Shown here in pieces: positions 36,221-46,209 of a stretch of 64,000 bases of DNA. The DNA lies in the NCBI RefSeq assembly GCF_900184935.1, contig NZ_FXYE01000001.1, positions 868,001-932,000 on the forward strand. Reading direction: 5' to 3'. The first letter of the stretch is position 1, and each line of letters starts with the position of its first letter. Source of the stretch: Actibacterium lipolyticum (lineage in GTDB: Bacteria; Pseudomonadota; Alphaproteobacteria; Rhodobacterales; Rhodobacteraceae). The notes beneath the pieces are model-generated. The model searched no databases, was not told where the DNA came from, and saw only the letters and a program-made list of their open reading frames with translations. Made by a program: the position numbers and the translations under genes.

Positions 36221-36428
36221 AGCGGCACCTACAAATACAAAGATTGAAAAAAATCAAAAACAATTCCCGGAATATAGCACAATTGTTCACTTTTCTCAAC
36301 TGCGCTGGGGGTCCCTCCGGGGTGGGATACGCCGGAAAGCATGTGATCCTGCCAAACTGGTTATCCACAGGTATTCATAAATCTGTTACAGTCGGACGAG
36401 CAGCAACAAGAAAGAATTGAACGATCCT

Positions 36429-36734
36429 GTGAAACGGTTTTGCCTGCCTCTTCTTTCCCTTTCGCTGGCATCCTCGGCCAACGCGGCCTCGCCCATTAGC
36501 GAGATTATCTGCGCCCCGCGCGAAGAGATGACCAGCAAACTGACCCACCAATTCGGTGAAACGCGCGTCGCGACCGGCGTGCGTGATATTGAACGGGTGA
36601 TGGAAATCTGGACGTCGGAAAGTTCGGGCGATTGGACGATGCTGATGACCTATGCGGATGGCAACAGCTGTATCGTGGCAATGGGCGAACACTGGAACGA
36701 CCTGCGTCCCGCATCAGAAAAAGACCCGACCTAA
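36429..36734 (+). CDS. Small secreted hypothetical protein, 101 residues
   Basis: From a GTG at 36429 the product starts MKRFCLPLLSLSLASSANA, a good signal peptide; a TTG four codons earlier is the alternative. The mature part of about 82 residues contains two cysteines (IICAPREEM and NSCIVAMG) and WTSESSGDWTMLMTYADGN, a pattern seen in small periplasmic proteins of alphaproteobacteria, but I cannot name the family. There is no strong ribosome binding site. It is convergent with the cold-shock gene. Confidence 0.6.
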   Translation: MKRFCLPLLSLSLASSANAASPISEIICAPREEMTSKLTHQFGETRVATGVRDIERVMEIWTSESSGDWTMLMTYADGNSCIVAMGEHWNDLRPASEKDPT

Positions 36735-36815
36735 GCGTTCAAGGTCAGCCATTCTGGAAAACACGGCGCCGCTAGGTGGGGCCAAGCGACGCTGTCTGTT
36801 GCTGCGGATTGACGC

Positions 36816-37022
36816 TTACAGCGCTTTCAATTCGCCTGCGGACTCGCGCCCGTCGCGCCCTGCAATCATTTCATAGGCAATTTTCTGATTGTCGGCCAAG
36901 CCCGTCATGCCTGCGCGTTCTACTGCAGAAATATGCACGAAAACGTCGTTGCCGCCGTCATCCGGCGCGATGAAGCCAAAGCCTTTGGTGGTGTTGAACC
37001 ATTTCACGGTGCCTGTTGGCAT
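36816..37022 (-). CDS. Cold-shock domain protein (CspA family)
   Basis: A 68-residue single cold-shock domain that binds single-stranded RNA or DNA and melts mRNA structure. RNP1 is KGFGFIAP and RNP2 is DVFVHISAVE, both intact, after the standard MPTGTVKWFN start. The ATG at 37022 has GGAGAG upstream; the frame extends only seven codons further. It is divergent from the ArsC-like gene across a 218-base spacer that probably contains both promoters and the long leader usual for csp genes. Confidence 0.93.
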   Translation of the reverse strand: MPTGTVKWFNTTKGFGFIAPDDGGNDVFVHISAVERAGMTGLADNQKIAYEMIAGRDGRESAGELKAL

Positions 37023-37240
37023 ATCCGTCTCTCCTCTGTTCAAGGCCCGTCCGCGTTATTGCTACGGGCAGGTCACAGCCAGGGTCTTCCAAGTCTTCCG
37101 GCTGCCCCTAAAGGAGGAGCGGTCGTCATAGAAACTCTGTCGTCACGTGTGAAGGATGGGGGGCGAATCAATTTAAAAGCAAGAACGAAGTCTAGATGCC
37201 TCTTTGGCTTGCCTGTAATCTGCGAAAAAAAGGGGGCGAT

Positions 37241-37567
37241 ATGCGCATTTATGGACTCAAAAACTGCGACACCTGTCGCAAGGCGATGAAAACCATTTCA
37301 AATCAAGGGGTTGATGCGGCGTTCGTCGATGTGCGTGCGGATGGTGTTTCGCCCGCAGATCTTGCGCGGTTTCATGCCGAATTTGGCGAAGATTTAGTGA
37401 ATCGAAGATCCACGACTTGGCGCGGTCTAAGCGAGGAAGAACGCTTGGAAGACCCGATAAAGCTGTTATCGGACCATCCGGCACTGATGAAGCGGCCAGT
37501 GATCGAAACTGGCGGACGGTTGTTCCTTGGCTGGGGAAAAGATGTCCAAGCTGCGGTGTTGGGCTAG
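37241..37567 (+). CDS. ArsC/Spx-family thioredoxin-fold protein
   Basis: A 108-residue protein of the ArsC-like family (YffB/Spx branch). The redox motif is CDTC in YGLKNCDTCRKAMK near residue 9, followed by the family block NRRSTTWRGLSEEERLEDP and MKRPVIETGGRLFLGW. Members are thiol-active reductases or regulators, and true arsenate reduction is not implied because no ars genes are nearby. The ATG at 37241 has AGGGGG upstream. Its stop overlaps the convergent doxX stop by four bases. Confidence 0.85.
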   Translation: MRIYGLKNCDTCRKAMKTISNQGVDAAFVDVRADGVSPADLARFHAEFGEDLVNRRSTTWRGLSEEERLEDPIKLLSDHPALMKRPVIETGGRLFLGWGKDVQAAVLG

Positions 37568-38115
37568 GCCTTGCTAAGCAGGCGGTCCAGCGAAAGCGGG
37601 CCGCCGCCACGCAGGACCAGCGTGACAAGAACGGTCAGCCAAAACAGCCGTTGATCTAGGATCAAGCTGTCAGGAAAGCGATCAAACCAAGCGCCAACCG
37701 TTTCGGCGTGCGCAATCGCGCCGTGGCCAAATAGGTCGGTCAGTGTCTGCACAGTGATAAAGCCGATCATTCCAAGGGCGGCCAGTCGTGTGGCAAAGCC
37801 AACAACCAGCAGCAGGGGCAAGACGAATTCAGCATATGTGCCTGCCATCACGACCAGCCGGTGAAACAAGCCAAGTTTGCTAATGTCATATCCAACGGCT
37901 TCCAACGCTTTGGGGAAGATTTGGCCGTATGCCCCTAACGAGGGGGTGAAGATTCCGGAAATCCCGTCGCCAAGCTTTGTCATGCCTGAATTCCAGAAAT
38001 AGAAAAGCAGGGTGGCCGCGAAAGCAAAACGCGCCAGAGTTGGCAAAAGCCAATCGGCGGTCTTGTGTTCGATCCAATCAAATACAGCGTTATGTGTGTT
38101 GATAAGGGCGTTCAT
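37564..38115 (-). CDS. bufD: DoxX-family membrane protein of the bufferin operon (BufD-like)
   Basis: A 183-residue inner-membrane protein of the DoxX family with four hydrophobic segments (RFAFAATLLFYFWNSGMTKL near residue 28 is the typical first span and turn). The ATG at 38115 is one base after the stop of the DUF2063 gene, so it is the last member of the operon. In bufferin operons a DoxX protein accompanies the precursor and its modifying enzymes. Its exact part is unsettled and may concern quinone-linked redox or export. Confidence 0.8.
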   Translation of the reverse strand: MNALINTHNAVFDWIEHKTADWLLPTLARFAFAATLLFYFWNSGMTKLGDGISGIFTPSLGAYGQIFPKALEAVGYDISKLGLFHRLVVMAGTYAEFVLPLLLVVGFATRLAALGMIGFITVQTLTDLFGHGAIAHAETVGAWFDRFPDSLILDQRLFWLTVLVTLVLRGGGPLSLDRLLSKA

Positions 38116-38116
38116 T

Positions 38117-38872
38117 TTACACCTCTTCTTCTGTCCCAATGATCGCTTGCCCGCCGATCAGCAGCCCAAGCGTTTGTGTTAAGTCAAAGTCTTCTGCAGC
38201 CTCTTCAGCGGCCGCGACGGCACCGCCAAGCTTGTTACCGTTCATCAAAGCGCCGATAAACGCCGCGCCTCCGGGGGGAAGGCGATGAACTGTCGGGTCG
38301 TATTCTGGCCGCATAATCAAAGCGTCCTCAGCTCTCATCTGCGGCTTTTCGGCGGCGGGGTCGTGATGCGCACGCCATATTGACGTGATCGGATAGGCAG
38401 AGCGTACCAGCCTGACGGCAGGGGACAGCCGCAACCGAGTTTCCATCAGGCGGTCTGGCGGTAGGTTGACCAGCGTTTCAGGGTCCATCGGCGCGGCATC
38501 CGCCGCGTGATAGCTTTCGCGCAAGGCCAGTTCCAATCGCGCGGTATCGGGCAAGTAGCCAAGGTGTTTTACCGGTTCAAAGTCGGCCAAAAAGTCGGCC
38601 ATCTCTGTTCCGTAGAACATCATCAACGGCGACGAGGGCGGGTGCGCACGTAGGAAGACCCCGGCCATTGCTTTGAAAAACTCCTCGCCGACCAGTGCGT
38701 GTATCACCGGGAACGCGGTTTCCAGGGCGCTTGTCAGGCTGACCACCACATTGTTGCGATAGACGGAAAAGCGTTTGCCAGCAGGGCGGCCTTCGGGGTC
38801 CGTCAGCCCTGCCGGGGCAGCGGTTTCCGGATCCAGAACGGCCGTGGTGAAGGTGGCCTGGTTTACGTTCAT
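38117..38872 (-). CDS. bufC: DUF2063 partner protein of the MNIO enzyme (BufC-like)
   Basis: A 251-residue protein with the DUF2063 domain at its N-terminus ([20 protein letters not shown], then [19 protein letters not shown]), annotated in databases as a putative DNA-binding domain but in RiPP operons acting as the partner that presents the precursor peptide to the DUF692 enzyme. It overlaps bufB by four bases (ATGA), fitting a stable BufB-BufC complex. The C-terminal third is helical and Ala-rich. Confidence 0.85.
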   Translation of the reverse strand: MNVNQATFTTAVLDPETAAPAGLTDPEGRPAGKRFSVYRNNVVVSLTSALETAFPVIHALVGEEFFKAMAGVFLRAHPPSSPLMMFYGTEMADFLADFEPVKHLGYLPDTARLELALRESYHAADAAPMDPETLVNLPPDRLMETRLRLSPAVRLVRSAYPITSIWRAHHDPAAEKPQMRAEDALIMRPEYDPTVHRLPPGGAAFIGALMNGNKLGGAVAAAEEAAEDFDLTQTLGLLIGGQAIIGTEEEV

Positions 38873-39729
38873 GCGGTCACCTTATCCAACACGGCAGCGG
38901 CGCGCGTGGCTTCGGCAGCTAGCGTCGGCCAATCCGGGACGTCGTTGTCCCATTCGATCAGCGTTGGACGAGGCCCGGCCTTTTCGATCGTGTAATCGTA
39001 AAGCGCCCAGACTGGGTCCACTACCTCGGCGCCGTGGCTGTCGATTAACAGAGGCGCACCATGATCGTCTTCATCCTCGTCGTGGCCGCCCAGGTGGATT
39101 TCACCCACGGCGTGCATGGGGAAGGCATCGATGTAAGACTTGGGGTCGGTTTTTTGGTTCGTGGCGGACACGAAGACGTTGTTCACATCCAGCAACAGCC
39201 CACAGCCGGTGCGCCGGGCGATTTCGGCAAGAAAGTCGGTTTCGGCCATCTGGCTTTCAGCAAAGGCCAGATAGGTGGACGGATTTTCCAGCAGCATTTG
39301 CAGCCCCAGAACGTCCTGAACCTGAATGATATGTTCGCAAACCCGCGCCAGCGTTTCTTCGGTATAGGGCAGGGGCAGCAGATCGTTCAAAAAGTGGCTG
39401 TCGTGGGTGGACCAAGCCAGATGTTCGGAAAATTGAGCAGGCTGAAGCCAGTCGATCAGGTGTTTCAGTCGGGCAAGGTGTTCGCGGTCCAACGGGGCTT
39501 CGCCGCCGATGGATAGGCCAACACCGTGAACCGATATCGCAAACCGTTCTGCCAGATGGCGCATCTGCGCAAGCGGGCGACCTCCGGCCCCCATATAGTT
39601 TTCGGCGTGAACCTCTAGCCACTCAACCGGGCGCGCATCTTCCATGATGGCGTTGAAATGCTGCGGTTTATAACCAACACCGGGCCGGTTTGGCAGGCGG
39701 TCGCGGCGATTGGGGGTGGCGTCAAGCAT
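38869..39729 (-). CDS. bufB: Multinuclear non-heme iron oxidase, DUF692 (BufB-like)
   Basis: A 286-residue TIM-barrel enzyme of the DUF692 (MNIO) family, which uses two or three iron ions to oxidise cysteines in RiPP precursors. The conserved ligand blocks are all visible: [64 protein letters not shown] and LIEWDNDVP. It lies 55 bases after the bufA stop, beyond an attenuator hairpin. In bufferin systems the enzyme converts core cysteines to thiooxazoles that bind copper. Confidence 0.9.
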   Translation of the reverse strand: MLDATPNRRDRLPNRPGVGYKPQHFNAIMEDARPVEWLEVHAENYMGAGGRPLAQMRHLAERFAISVHGVGLSIGGEAPLDREHLARLKHLIDWLQPAQFSEHLAWSTHDSHFLNDLLPLPYTEETLARVCEHIIQVQDVLGLQMLLENPSTYLAFAESQMAETDFLAEIARRTGCGLLLDVNNVFVSATNQKTDPKSYIDAFPMHAVGEIHLGGHDEDEDDHGAPLLIDSHGAEVVDPVWALYDYTIEKAGPRPTLIEWDNDVPDWPTLAAEATRAAAVLDKVTA

Positions 39730-39743
39730 TGGTCATCCTCCGA

Positions 39744-39777
39744 AAACGGAAAAGGCCCCCGACGGATGCCGGGGGCC
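39744..39777 (-). terminator. Attenuator between bufA and bufBCD
   Basis: Read on the minus strand, GGCCCCCG (arms 39754-39761 and 39770-39777) forms a perfect 8-bp GC stem with an 8-base loop, followed at once by TTTTCCGTTTT. This is a full intrinsic terminator placed 7 bases after the bufA stop. Partial read-through would give much precursor and little modifying enzyme. Confidence 0.8.
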
Positions 39778-39784
39778 ATTTGCA

Positions 39785-40075
39785 TTATGCGGGCAAGTCA
39801 CGATCAAGTGCTTCCAGCGAACCCATGCGGCCTTCTGGCAGTTCCATGGTTTCGCAGGTGCCAGCAGGAACCATCTTCCAAGCGTTGCCTTGGTAATCAA
39901 CTTTGGACGTACCGGCGCAAGTTGTGCCTGGGCCAGCAGCGCAATCGTTCTGACCTGCCAGCGAAACGCCGAAGCACTTAACCTGTTCCTGCGCCTGAGC
40001 AGGGCCAGTGGTGTGTGCGGTCAGAGCGGCAGCCAGAGCACCAGCAACGGCGAGCGATTTGACGTGTTTGGACAT
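39785..40075 (-). CDS. bufA: Bufferin precursor, DUF2282 family (BufA-like)
   Basis: A 96-residue secreted RiPP precursor. A long signal peptide ([20 protein letters not shown], to about residue 28) precedes a core with four cysteines in the DUF2282 pattern: [21 protein letters not shown] and PAGTCETM. In bufferins such cysteines are modified by the DUF692 enzyme to bind copper in the periplasm and lower its toxicity. The ATG at 40075 is taken because the upstream frame is not conserved in character and AAGGGAAAG lies just before it. It is the first gene of the four-gene operon. Confidence 0.88.
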   Translation of the reverse strand: MSKHVKSLAVAGALAAALTAHTTGPAQAQEQVKCFGVSLAGQNDCAAGPGTTCAGTSKVDYQGNAWKMVPAGTCETMELPEGRMGSLEALDRDLPA

Positions 40076-40195
40076 GAGACTTTCCCTTGTAAATGTTTTC
40101 GCAATCGTCGCGTCTTGCGACAGGGCAAGTCGTAACCGGGGTTGTCGATCAACTGCCAATAACATGGATGTGTTGCACAGGGGCGTTATGGATTG

Positions 40196-40220
40196 AAACA
40201 TTTCGCCGATTGGAATGTTT
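40196..40220. promoter_or_regulatory. Inverted repeat upstream of bufA
   Basis: AAACATT (40196-40202) and AATGTTT (40214-40220) form a perfect 7-bp inverted repeat with an 11-base spacer, 121-145 bases before bufA and beyond the thrS terminator. It may be a regulator site for the bufferin operon; no regulator is encoded next to it. Confidence 0.3.
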
Positions 40221-40235
40221 GCGTCGCAACAAACG

Positions 40236-40263
40236 AAAAAAGCGCCGGAAAACCGGCGCTTTT
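40236..40263 (-). terminator. Intrinsic terminator of thrS
   Basis: On the minus strand AGCGCCGG, loop TTTT, CCGGCGCT is followed by TTTTT, 21 bases after the thrS stop. The other strand also has a short T run, so it may work in both directions. It insulates thrS from the bufferin operon. Confidence 0.85.
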
Positions 40264-40283
40264 AAAGGGTTTTGAGGTTTCGC

Positions 40284-42230
40284 CTAGGCCAGATCGGGCG
40301 CTTTGGCGGCTTGGCCCAGCTCTTCGACGATGGCGTCCAATGTTACAACGCTGGTCTGTTTTTCGCCCAAACGGCGAACTGTTACAGTGCGCTCTTCCAC
40401 CTCTTTCTGACCGATGGCCAGAATGACCGGCACTTTTCCAACCGAATGTTCGCGGACCTTATAGTTGATCTTTTCGTTGCGAACGTCAGCTTCGGCCAGA
40501 ACGCCAGCCGCCTTCAGCTCTGCCACGACTTCATGCACGAACGGGTCGGCGTCCGAGATGATAGAGGCGACAACAACCTGACGCGGAGCCAGCCAGAACG
40601 GGAACTTGCCCGCGTGTTCTTCGATCAGAATGCCGATGAAACGTTCGAACGATCCCAACAGCGCACGGTGCAGCATCACAGGGCGGTGCTTTGCGCCATC
40701 TTCCCCGATGTAATTCGCATCCAGCCGTTCGGGCAGAACAAAGTCCACCTGATGGGTGCCACATTGCCAGTCACGGCCGATCGCATCCGTCAGAACGAAT
40801 TCCAGTTTCGGGCCATAGAAGGCGCCTTCGCCGGGGTTCAGTTCAGGTTCGATCCCCGCCGCGCGGGTTGCGGCCAACAGCGCGGCTTCGGCACGGTCCC
40901 ATACCTCGTCCGAACCGGCGCGGGTTTCAGGCCGGTCAGAGAATTTGACCTTAAAGGTCTCGAACCCAAGATCTTTGTAGACAGCAGACAGGAAGGCGAT
41001 GAACTCTTTCGTTTCGCTTTCGATCTGATCTTCGGTGCAGAAGATATGCGCATCATCCTGCGTAAAGCCTCGCACGCGCATGATGCCGTGCAATGCGCCC
41101 GATGGTTCATACCGGTTACACGACCCGAATTCGGCCATGCGCAGCGGCAGGTCACGATAAGATTTCAGACCCTGCTTAAAGATCTCAACGTGGCAGGGGC
41201 AGTTCATCGGCTTCAGCGCGTTGATGGCCTTTTCGCGGGCATGCTCTTCGTCCACTTCGACGATGAACATGTTTTCCTGATACTTTTCCCAGTGACCCGA
41301 GGCTTCCCACAGTTTGCGGTCAACCACTTGCGGTGTGTTCACTTCGACGTATCCACCCGCGTTCTGCTTACGGCGCATGTAATCCTGCAGCGTGGTAAAA
41401 ACGCGCCAGCCGTTGGGGTGCCAGAAAATCTGACCGGGCGCCTCTTCCTGCATATGGAACAGGTCCATCTCGCGGCCCAGCTTTCGGTGGTCGCGCTTGG
41501 CGGCCTCTTCCAGCATGTGCAGGTGCTTTTTCAGGTCTTCTTTATTCTTGAAGGCCACGCCATAGATACGCTGAAGCATCTGGCGGTCACTGTCGCCGCG
41601 CCAATAGGCACCCGCAACGTTCATCAGTTTGAACGCATCCGCCGGAACCTGCCCGGTGTGCTGAAGGTGCGGACCACGGCAAAGATCCTGCCAGTGGCCG
41701 TGCCAATACATGCGGATCGGTTCGTTGCCGGGAATGGCCTCGATCAGTTCAACCTTATAAGGCTCGTTGTTGGCCTCATAGAACTTCACCGCCCGGTCAC
41801 GGTCCCACGTTTCGGTGGTGACTGCATCACGCCGGTTGATGATTTCCTTCATCTTCTTTTCGATCGCGCCAAGGTCTTCGGGGGTGAAGGGCTCTTCGCG
41901 GTCAAAGTCGTAATACCAGCCGTCTTTGATGACAGGGCCGATGGTGACTTTGACGTCGGGCCAGATTTCCTGAACGGCGCGCGCCATGATGTGCGCACAG
42001 TCGTGCCGGATCAGTTCCAGCGCCTGCGCGTCGTCTTTCATGGTGTGGATGGCAACGCTGGCATCTGCATCAATCGGCCACTGCATATCCCAATGCGCAC
42101 CGTTCACGGTGGCAGAGATCGCCTTTTTCGCCAGAGATGTTGAAATGTCTGCTGCGACTTCGGCAGGTGTTACACCAGCCGCATATTCGCGTGCATTGCC
42201 ATCGGGGAATGTAAGAGAGATTTGGGCCAT
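40284..42230 (-). CDS. thrS: Threonyl-tRNA synthetase
   Basis: Class II synthetase charging tRNA-Thr, 648 residues, the standard length. In order: TGS domain ([12 protein letters not shown] to about residue 62), the second additional editing domain with its HxxxH motif HDCAHIMAR near 75, the catalytic core with motif 2 [20 protein letters not shown], and the anticodon-binding domain at the C-terminus. The ATG at 42230 follows GGAGAG; the frame is open to 42323 but lacks conserved sequence. A strong terminator follows. Confidence 0.97.
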   Translation of the reverse strand: MAQISLTFPDGNAREYAAGVTPAEVAADISTSLAKKAISATVNGAHWDMQWPIDADASVAIHTMKDDAQALELIRHDCAHIMARAVQEIWPDVKVTIGPVIKDGWYYDFDREEPFTPEDLGAIEKKMKEIINRRDAVTTETWDRDRAVKFYEANNEPYKVELIEAIPGNEPIRMYWHGHWQDLCRGPHLQHTGQVPADAFKLMNVAGAYWRGDSDRQMLQRIYGVAFKNKEDLKKHLHMLEEAAKRDHRKLGREMDLFHMQEEAPGQIFWHPNGWRVFTTLQDYMRRKQNAGGYVEVNTPQVVDRKLWEASGHWEKYQENMFIVEVDEEHAREKAINALKPMNCPCHVEIFKQGLKSYRDLPLRMAEFGSCNRYEPSGALHGIMRVRGFTQDDAHIFCTEDQIESETKEFIAFLSAVYKDLGFETFKVKFSDRPETRAGSDEVWDRAEAALLAATRAAGIEPELNPGEGAFYGPKLEFVLTDAIGRDWQCGTHQVDFVLPERLDANYIGEDGAKHRPVMLHRALLGSFERFIGILIEEHAGKFPFWLAPRQVVVASIISDADPFVHEVVAELKAAGVLAEADVRNEKINYKVREHSVGKVPVILAIGQKEVEERTVTVRRLGEKQTSVVTLDAIVEELGQAAKAPDLA

Positions 42231-42308
42231 GTTGGCTCTCCTCGTCAGTTTGGCGCCCACGGAACGCCCGGTTGCGGGTTTATGTTGCGCGGTTCTTGTG
42301 ACGAGGTG

Positions 42309-42333
42309 CCCCGGCGAAGTCAATCCGCCGGGG
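42309..42333. terminator. Hairpin between valS and thrS
   Basis: CCCCGGCG and CGCCGGGG form a perfect 8-bp stem with a 9-base loop, 11 bases past the valS stop. The only T run is on the plus strand, where no gene reads in, so for valS it would be a hairpin without a U tail. Confidence 0.35.
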
Positions 42334-42343
42334 ACTTTTTCTG

Positions 42344-45300
42344 TTAGCCCAGTTCGGCCAAACGCTTAAGCGCGGCGTTCAGGCGTTCGGTTTCTTCGAC
42401 CTTCACGCCGACCAGCTCTTTGGTTTCTTCGACAACCTCAGGCGGGGCGCTTGCCACGAACTTGGGGTTCTTCAACCGGCCCTGCAGGCCGCCCAGTTCT
42501 TTGGCCAGCTTTTGCAGTGTCTTTTCAAGCCGCGCCTTTTCTTCGGCCACGTCGATCACATCAGCCAGCGGCAGGGCGAAGGTGCCCCCTTCAACCGCAA
42601 TGGTCACGCAACCCTTGGGCAGGGCATCGACAATGGTCAGGCTTTCGATACGGGCCAGACGTTGGATCAGCGTCGCGTTGCGTTCCCAAGCGGCTTGGCC
42701 AGCCTTGTCCAGTTCAAGCTGCAGCATTGGCAGCTTAAGCCCAACCGGCACATGCATCTGCGAACGGACCGAACGGATTTCTTCGATCAGGCCAATCGCC
42801 CAGTTCATTTCGCGATCGGCTGCCTGATCGACAAGGTCGGTGCCATAGGTCGGCCAATCGGCGTGAACCAGCATCTTCTGACGCTCGCCCAATGTGCCCC
42901 ACAGCTCTTCGGTGACGTAGGGCATGATTGGGTGCAGCAGGATCATGCATTGATCCAGCACCCATGCCATCGTCGCGCGGGTTTCGGCCTTGGTGGCGTC
43001 ATCCCCGTCCAACAGCAACGGCTTAGAGAATTCGACGTACCAGTCGCAGACCTTGCCCCAGACGAACGCATAAAGCCCGTTGGCGGCATCGTTGAAACGA
43101 TAGTTGCTGAGCGCCTCATCCGTGGCTTCGCGGATTTTGGCGGTTTCGCCGATGATCCACTTGTTCACTGTTTTGGTCGGCTGCGGGATCGTGCCGTCGG
43201 GCGCGTAGCCTTCGAACACCTCGTTCATTTCAGCGAAACGGGCGGCGTTCCACAGCTTGGTGCCGAAGTTTCGGTAACCGGCAATCCGCTGGGTGCTAAG
43301 TTTCAGGTCACGCCCCATCGCGGCCATCGCCGTCAGGGTAAAGCGCACAGCGTCGGTGCCGTAGTCATCGATCAGTTCCAGTGGGTCCAGAACGTTGCCG
43401 GTGGATTTCGACATCTTCTTGCCCTTCTCGTCACGGACGAGGGCATGAACATAAACCGTGTGGAACGGCACGTGATCAACCACGGCAAGCTGCATCATCA
43501 TCATCCGGGCAACCCAGAAGAAGATGATATCGAACCCGGTGATCAGAACGTCCGAGGGGAAGTATTTCTTCAGCTCTTCGGTATCTTCGGGCCAACCCAG
43601 CGTGCCGATGGGCCAAAGCCCGGAGGAGAACCATGTGTCCAGCACATCGGGGTCGCGCCAGACCGGGTAGACCAGTTTGGTCGGATCCTGACCGATGTTA
43701 TATTCCGCCAGGCTTGCCGCCAGCTGTTCCAGAGCTTCCTGTCTGTCCGCGACTTCGATGATCCGGGCATGGTTGAGTGGTGTGGGAGTATCGGCGATCT
43801 CGTCGCGGAACGCCTCTTCGACCGAGTGGAAATCAGCTGCGCAGTGGTGCACATCGCCCGCATGGACCATGCCATCCAGAAGCAAGCGGCCCAGATCCAC
43901 CTCATCCAGTGCGCCATCGCCCTCATCGTCGCGGAAATCGGGGGCCGATAGGTCCAGCCCGTACCAAACCGGGATCTGGTGACCCCACCACAGCTGGCGG
44001 CTGATGCACCAAGGTTCGATGTTTTCCAGCCAGTGGTAATAGGTTTTGGCGTCGCGTTCCGGCAGGATACGGGTGTAGCCGGCGTTTTCGTCAAATTCGC
44101 CAGCTTCGTGCGCGGCCATGCCTTTGCGCACTGCATCCAGCGCCGGGTCAACGATTTGCGGCGTGTCAACGTACCACTGGTCCGTTAGCATCGGTTCGAT
44201 CACAACCTTTGAACGGTCGCCGAACGGCTGCATCACCGGCTTGTTCTCAACGTAGGGCACCAACGATGTTGTCTCTTCGCCAGTCTCTTTGTCGGTCGTG
44301 GTTTCCTCGACCATCACGGCAAGGCCAGCGGCGGAGATGTCTTCGATCACCGCTTTGCGCGCGTCAAACCGATCCATGCCGCGGTATTTTTCGGGCACAA
44401 GGTTCAGCGTGTCGATTTCTGCGCCATCAGCCGTTGCGCCGTCCGCGATTTCGCGGGCGCGGGCGACGGCATCGTCATAGGGCGCACCATCAGCACGCAT
44501 CGCGCCTTTGGTATCCATCAGGCGGTACATCGGCAGGCCACCGCGTTTCGCAACCTGATAGTCGTTGAAGTCATGCGCGCCGGTGATTTTTACCGCACCC
44601 GAGCCGAAGTCCTTATCGGGGTATTCATCCGACACAATGGGGATCAAACGATCGCACAGGGGCAGGTGAACCATCTTGCCCACGATGGGGGCGTAACGTT
44701 CGTCCGACGGGTGAACCGCAACCGCGCCATCGCCCAGCATGGTTTCCGGGCGGGTCGTGGCGATAGAGATATAGTCGCGCGTTTCGCGAAGGGTGACGTT
44801 GCCGTCCTCGTCCTTCTCGACATACTCGTAGGTCTCGCCACCGGCGAGTTTGTATTTGAAGTGCCACATGTGACCGGCAACTTCGATATTCTCGACCTCT
44901 AGGTCGGAAATCGCAGTTTCAAAATGCGGGTCCCAGTTAACCAAGCGCTTGCCGCGATAGATCAGGCCTTTGTTGTACATCTCAACAAAGACTTTGATGA
45001 CGGCATCGTGGAAATTGCCTTCCTCGCCTTCGGGCGCGCCGGGGGCACCTGACATGGTGAAGGCATTGCGCGACCAATCGCAGGACGCGCCAAGGCGTTT
45101 CAACTGATTGATGATCGTCCCGCCTGAGTGCTGCTTCCACTCCCACACTTTTTCAAGGAACGCATCGCGGCCCATTTCGGCGCGGGTGGCGTTGGATTTG
45201 TCCTTGGCCAGTTCACGTTCTACCACCATCTGGGTGGCGATGCCCGCGTGGTCTTGGCCGGGCTGCCACAGGGTGTCGAACCCGCGCATCCGGTGCCAGC

Positions 45301-45502
45301 GCACCAAAATATCCTGCAGCGTGTTGTTAAACGCGTGCCCCATATGAAGGCTGCCCGTCACGTTGGGCGGCGGGATCATGATGCAGAACGTCTCTGCGCC
45401 GGGCTTGGCATTCGCCCCGGCCTTGAAACACCCAGATTCCTCCCAGGCGGCGTAAAGGCGCGCTTCGGCTGCGGTCGCGTCGAAATTCTTTTCCATCGGC
45501 AT
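42344..45502 (-). CDS. valS: Valyl-tRNA synthetase
   Basis: Class I synthetase charging tRNA-Val. The HIGH motif is present as SLHMGHAFN near residue 55 and KMSKS as [14 protein letters not shown] near 680. The CP1 editing domain lies between them ([20 protein letters not shown] near 245). The C-terminal coiled coil typical of ValRS is visible at the end ([20 protein letters not shown]). At 1052 residues it is about 100 longer than the E. coli enzyme, as in other alphaproteobacteria. ATG 45502 or 45496 could be the start. Confidence 0.97.
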   Translation of the reverse strand: MPMEKNFDATAAEARLYAAWEESGCFKAGANAKPGAETFCIMIPPPNVTGSLHMGHAFNNTLQDILVRWHRMRGFDTLWQPGQDHAGIATQMVVERELAKDKSNATRAEMGRDAFLEKVWEWKQHSGGTIINQLKRLGASCDWSRNAFTMSGAPGAPEGEEGNFHDAVIKVFVEMYNKGLIYRGKRLVNWDPHFETAISDLEVENIEVAGHMWHFKYKLAGGETYEYVEKDEDGNVTLRETRDYISIATTRPETMLGDGAVAVHPSDERYAPIVGKMVHLPLCDRLIPIVSDEYPDKDFGSGAVKITGAHDFNDYQVAKRGGLPMYRLMDTKGAMRADGAPYDDAVARAREIADGATADGAEIDTLNLVPEKYRGMDRFDARKAVIEDISAAGLAVMVEETTTDKETGEETTSLVPYVENKPVMQPFGDRSKVVIEPMLTDQWYVDTPQIVDPALDAVRKGMAAHEAGEFDENAGYTRILPERDAKTYYHWLENIEPWCISRQLWWGHQIPVWYGLDLSAPDFRDDEGDGALDEVDLGRLLLDGMVHAGDVHHCAADFHSVEEAFRDEIADTPTPLNHARIIEVADRQEALEQLAASLAEYNIGQDPTKLVYPVWRDPDVLDTWFSSGLWPIGTLGWPEDTEELKKYFPSDVLITGFDIIFFWVARMMMMQLAVVDHVPFHTVYVHALVRDEKGKKMSKSTGNVLDPLELIDDYGTDAVRFTLTAMAAMGRDLKLSTQRIAGYRNFGTKLWNAARFAEMNEVFEGYAPDGTIPQPTKTVNKWIIGETAKIREATDEALSNYRFNDAANGLYAFVWGKVCDWYVEFSKPLLLDGDDATKAETRATMAWVLDQCMILLHPIMPYVTEELWGTLGERQKMLVHADWPTYGTDLVDQAADREMNWAIGLIEEIRSVRSQMHVPVGLKLPMLQLELDKAGQAAWERNATLIQRLARIESLTIVDALPKGCVTIAVEGGTFALPLADVIDVAEEKARLEKTLQKLAKELGGLQGRLKNPKFVASAPPEVVEETKELVGVKVEETERLNAALKRLAELG

Positions 45503-45652
45503 GCTGTCGGTCCGTCAAAAACCCATATTTGACGGGCTGTTTAACGCGGCGGCTGGGTAAGGGAAAGCCTGTGTGCCGGATTATTCCCGCGCCGGCCAAA
45601 TCAGCGCAAACCAAAGGCCGCTTCGCCATGCGTCCATTGGGGGATGAGTGCG

Positions 45653-46084
45653 CTAGACAGAGCGGTCAATTTTCGTGGACAGGTGGATCAGGCTTTCGGA
45701 CGAACGCACGCCCGGAATCTCGCCCAACTTATCAAGCATGGCGTCCAAATCGGCGGTGGTTTTGGTTACCACCAACAGGCTGATGTCAAAGCGGCCGCTG
45801 GTCGTGTGGGCGACCTGCACTTCGGGAATGGCCTTTAGGCGGGTCAAAACTGGGGGCTGAGCACGCGGTTCAACAGACAACAACACGGTGGCGCGAATGT
45901 GCCCACCTTTCGCGGTTTCGCCCAGCCTAAGAGTGTATCCCGCAATGACGCCAGAGGTTTCCAAACGCTCAAGCCGCGCCTGTACGGTGGACCGCGCAAC
46001 GGCAAGTTTGCGCGCCATCACAGCCACAGACATGCGCGCGTCGCCCGCCAGAAGGGAAAGAATACGTTCGTCTAGATCATCCAT
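45653..46084 (-). CDS. Lrp/AsnC-family transcriptional regulator
   Basis: A 143-residue regulator with the N-terminal HTH (MDDLDERILSLLAGDARMSV, then ARKLAVARSTVQARLERLE) and a C-terminal RAM ligand-binding domain (VQVAHTTSGRFDISLLVVTK). Such proteins sense amino acids and often control the gene next to them. It is divergent from the ornithine-decarboxylase-family gene across 125 bases, so that gene is its most likely target, with ornithine, lysine or a related amino acid as the likely ligand. Confidence 0.9.
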   Translation of the reverse strand: MDDLDERILSLLAGDARMSVAVMARKLAVARSTVQARLERLETSGVIAGYTLRLGETAKGGHIRATVLLSVEPRAQPPVLTRLKAIPEVQVAHTTSGRFDISLLVVTKTTADLDAMLDKLGEIPGVRSSESLIHLSTKIDRSV

Positions 46085-46209
46085 GTCATTTTGCCCGTTG
46101 GTTGCGCCATTTTAACGAAGATATCGGGCATAACAACATATCTGATCGGTGATATCGCCGGAAATTCCCCGCACGCTATTGAAAAGGCATCATAAAAACG
46201 AGGGCTCCA

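Noticed and set aside
37241-37567. An arsenate reductase assignment (arsC)
   Set aside because: It belongs to the ArsC-like fold with CxxC (YffB/Spx branch), and no arsenic genes are nearby.
40272-42143. A 623-codon open frame on the plus strand opposite thrS
   Set aside because: It is the mirror of a highly conserved synthetase gene with GC-biased third positions. Its translation has no recognisable domain, and it starts inside the thrS terminator region.
42512-43951. A 479-codon open frame opposite valS
   Set aside because: It is antisense to the valS core and has no ribosome binding site or family. The strand's codon bias belongs to valS.
46085-46209. A speF-type RNA element before the ornithine-decarboxylase-family gene
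   Set aside because: Such alphaproteobacterial leaders are much longer and contain a small uORF. Here only 125 bases lie between the divergent genes, and no matching pairing was seen.
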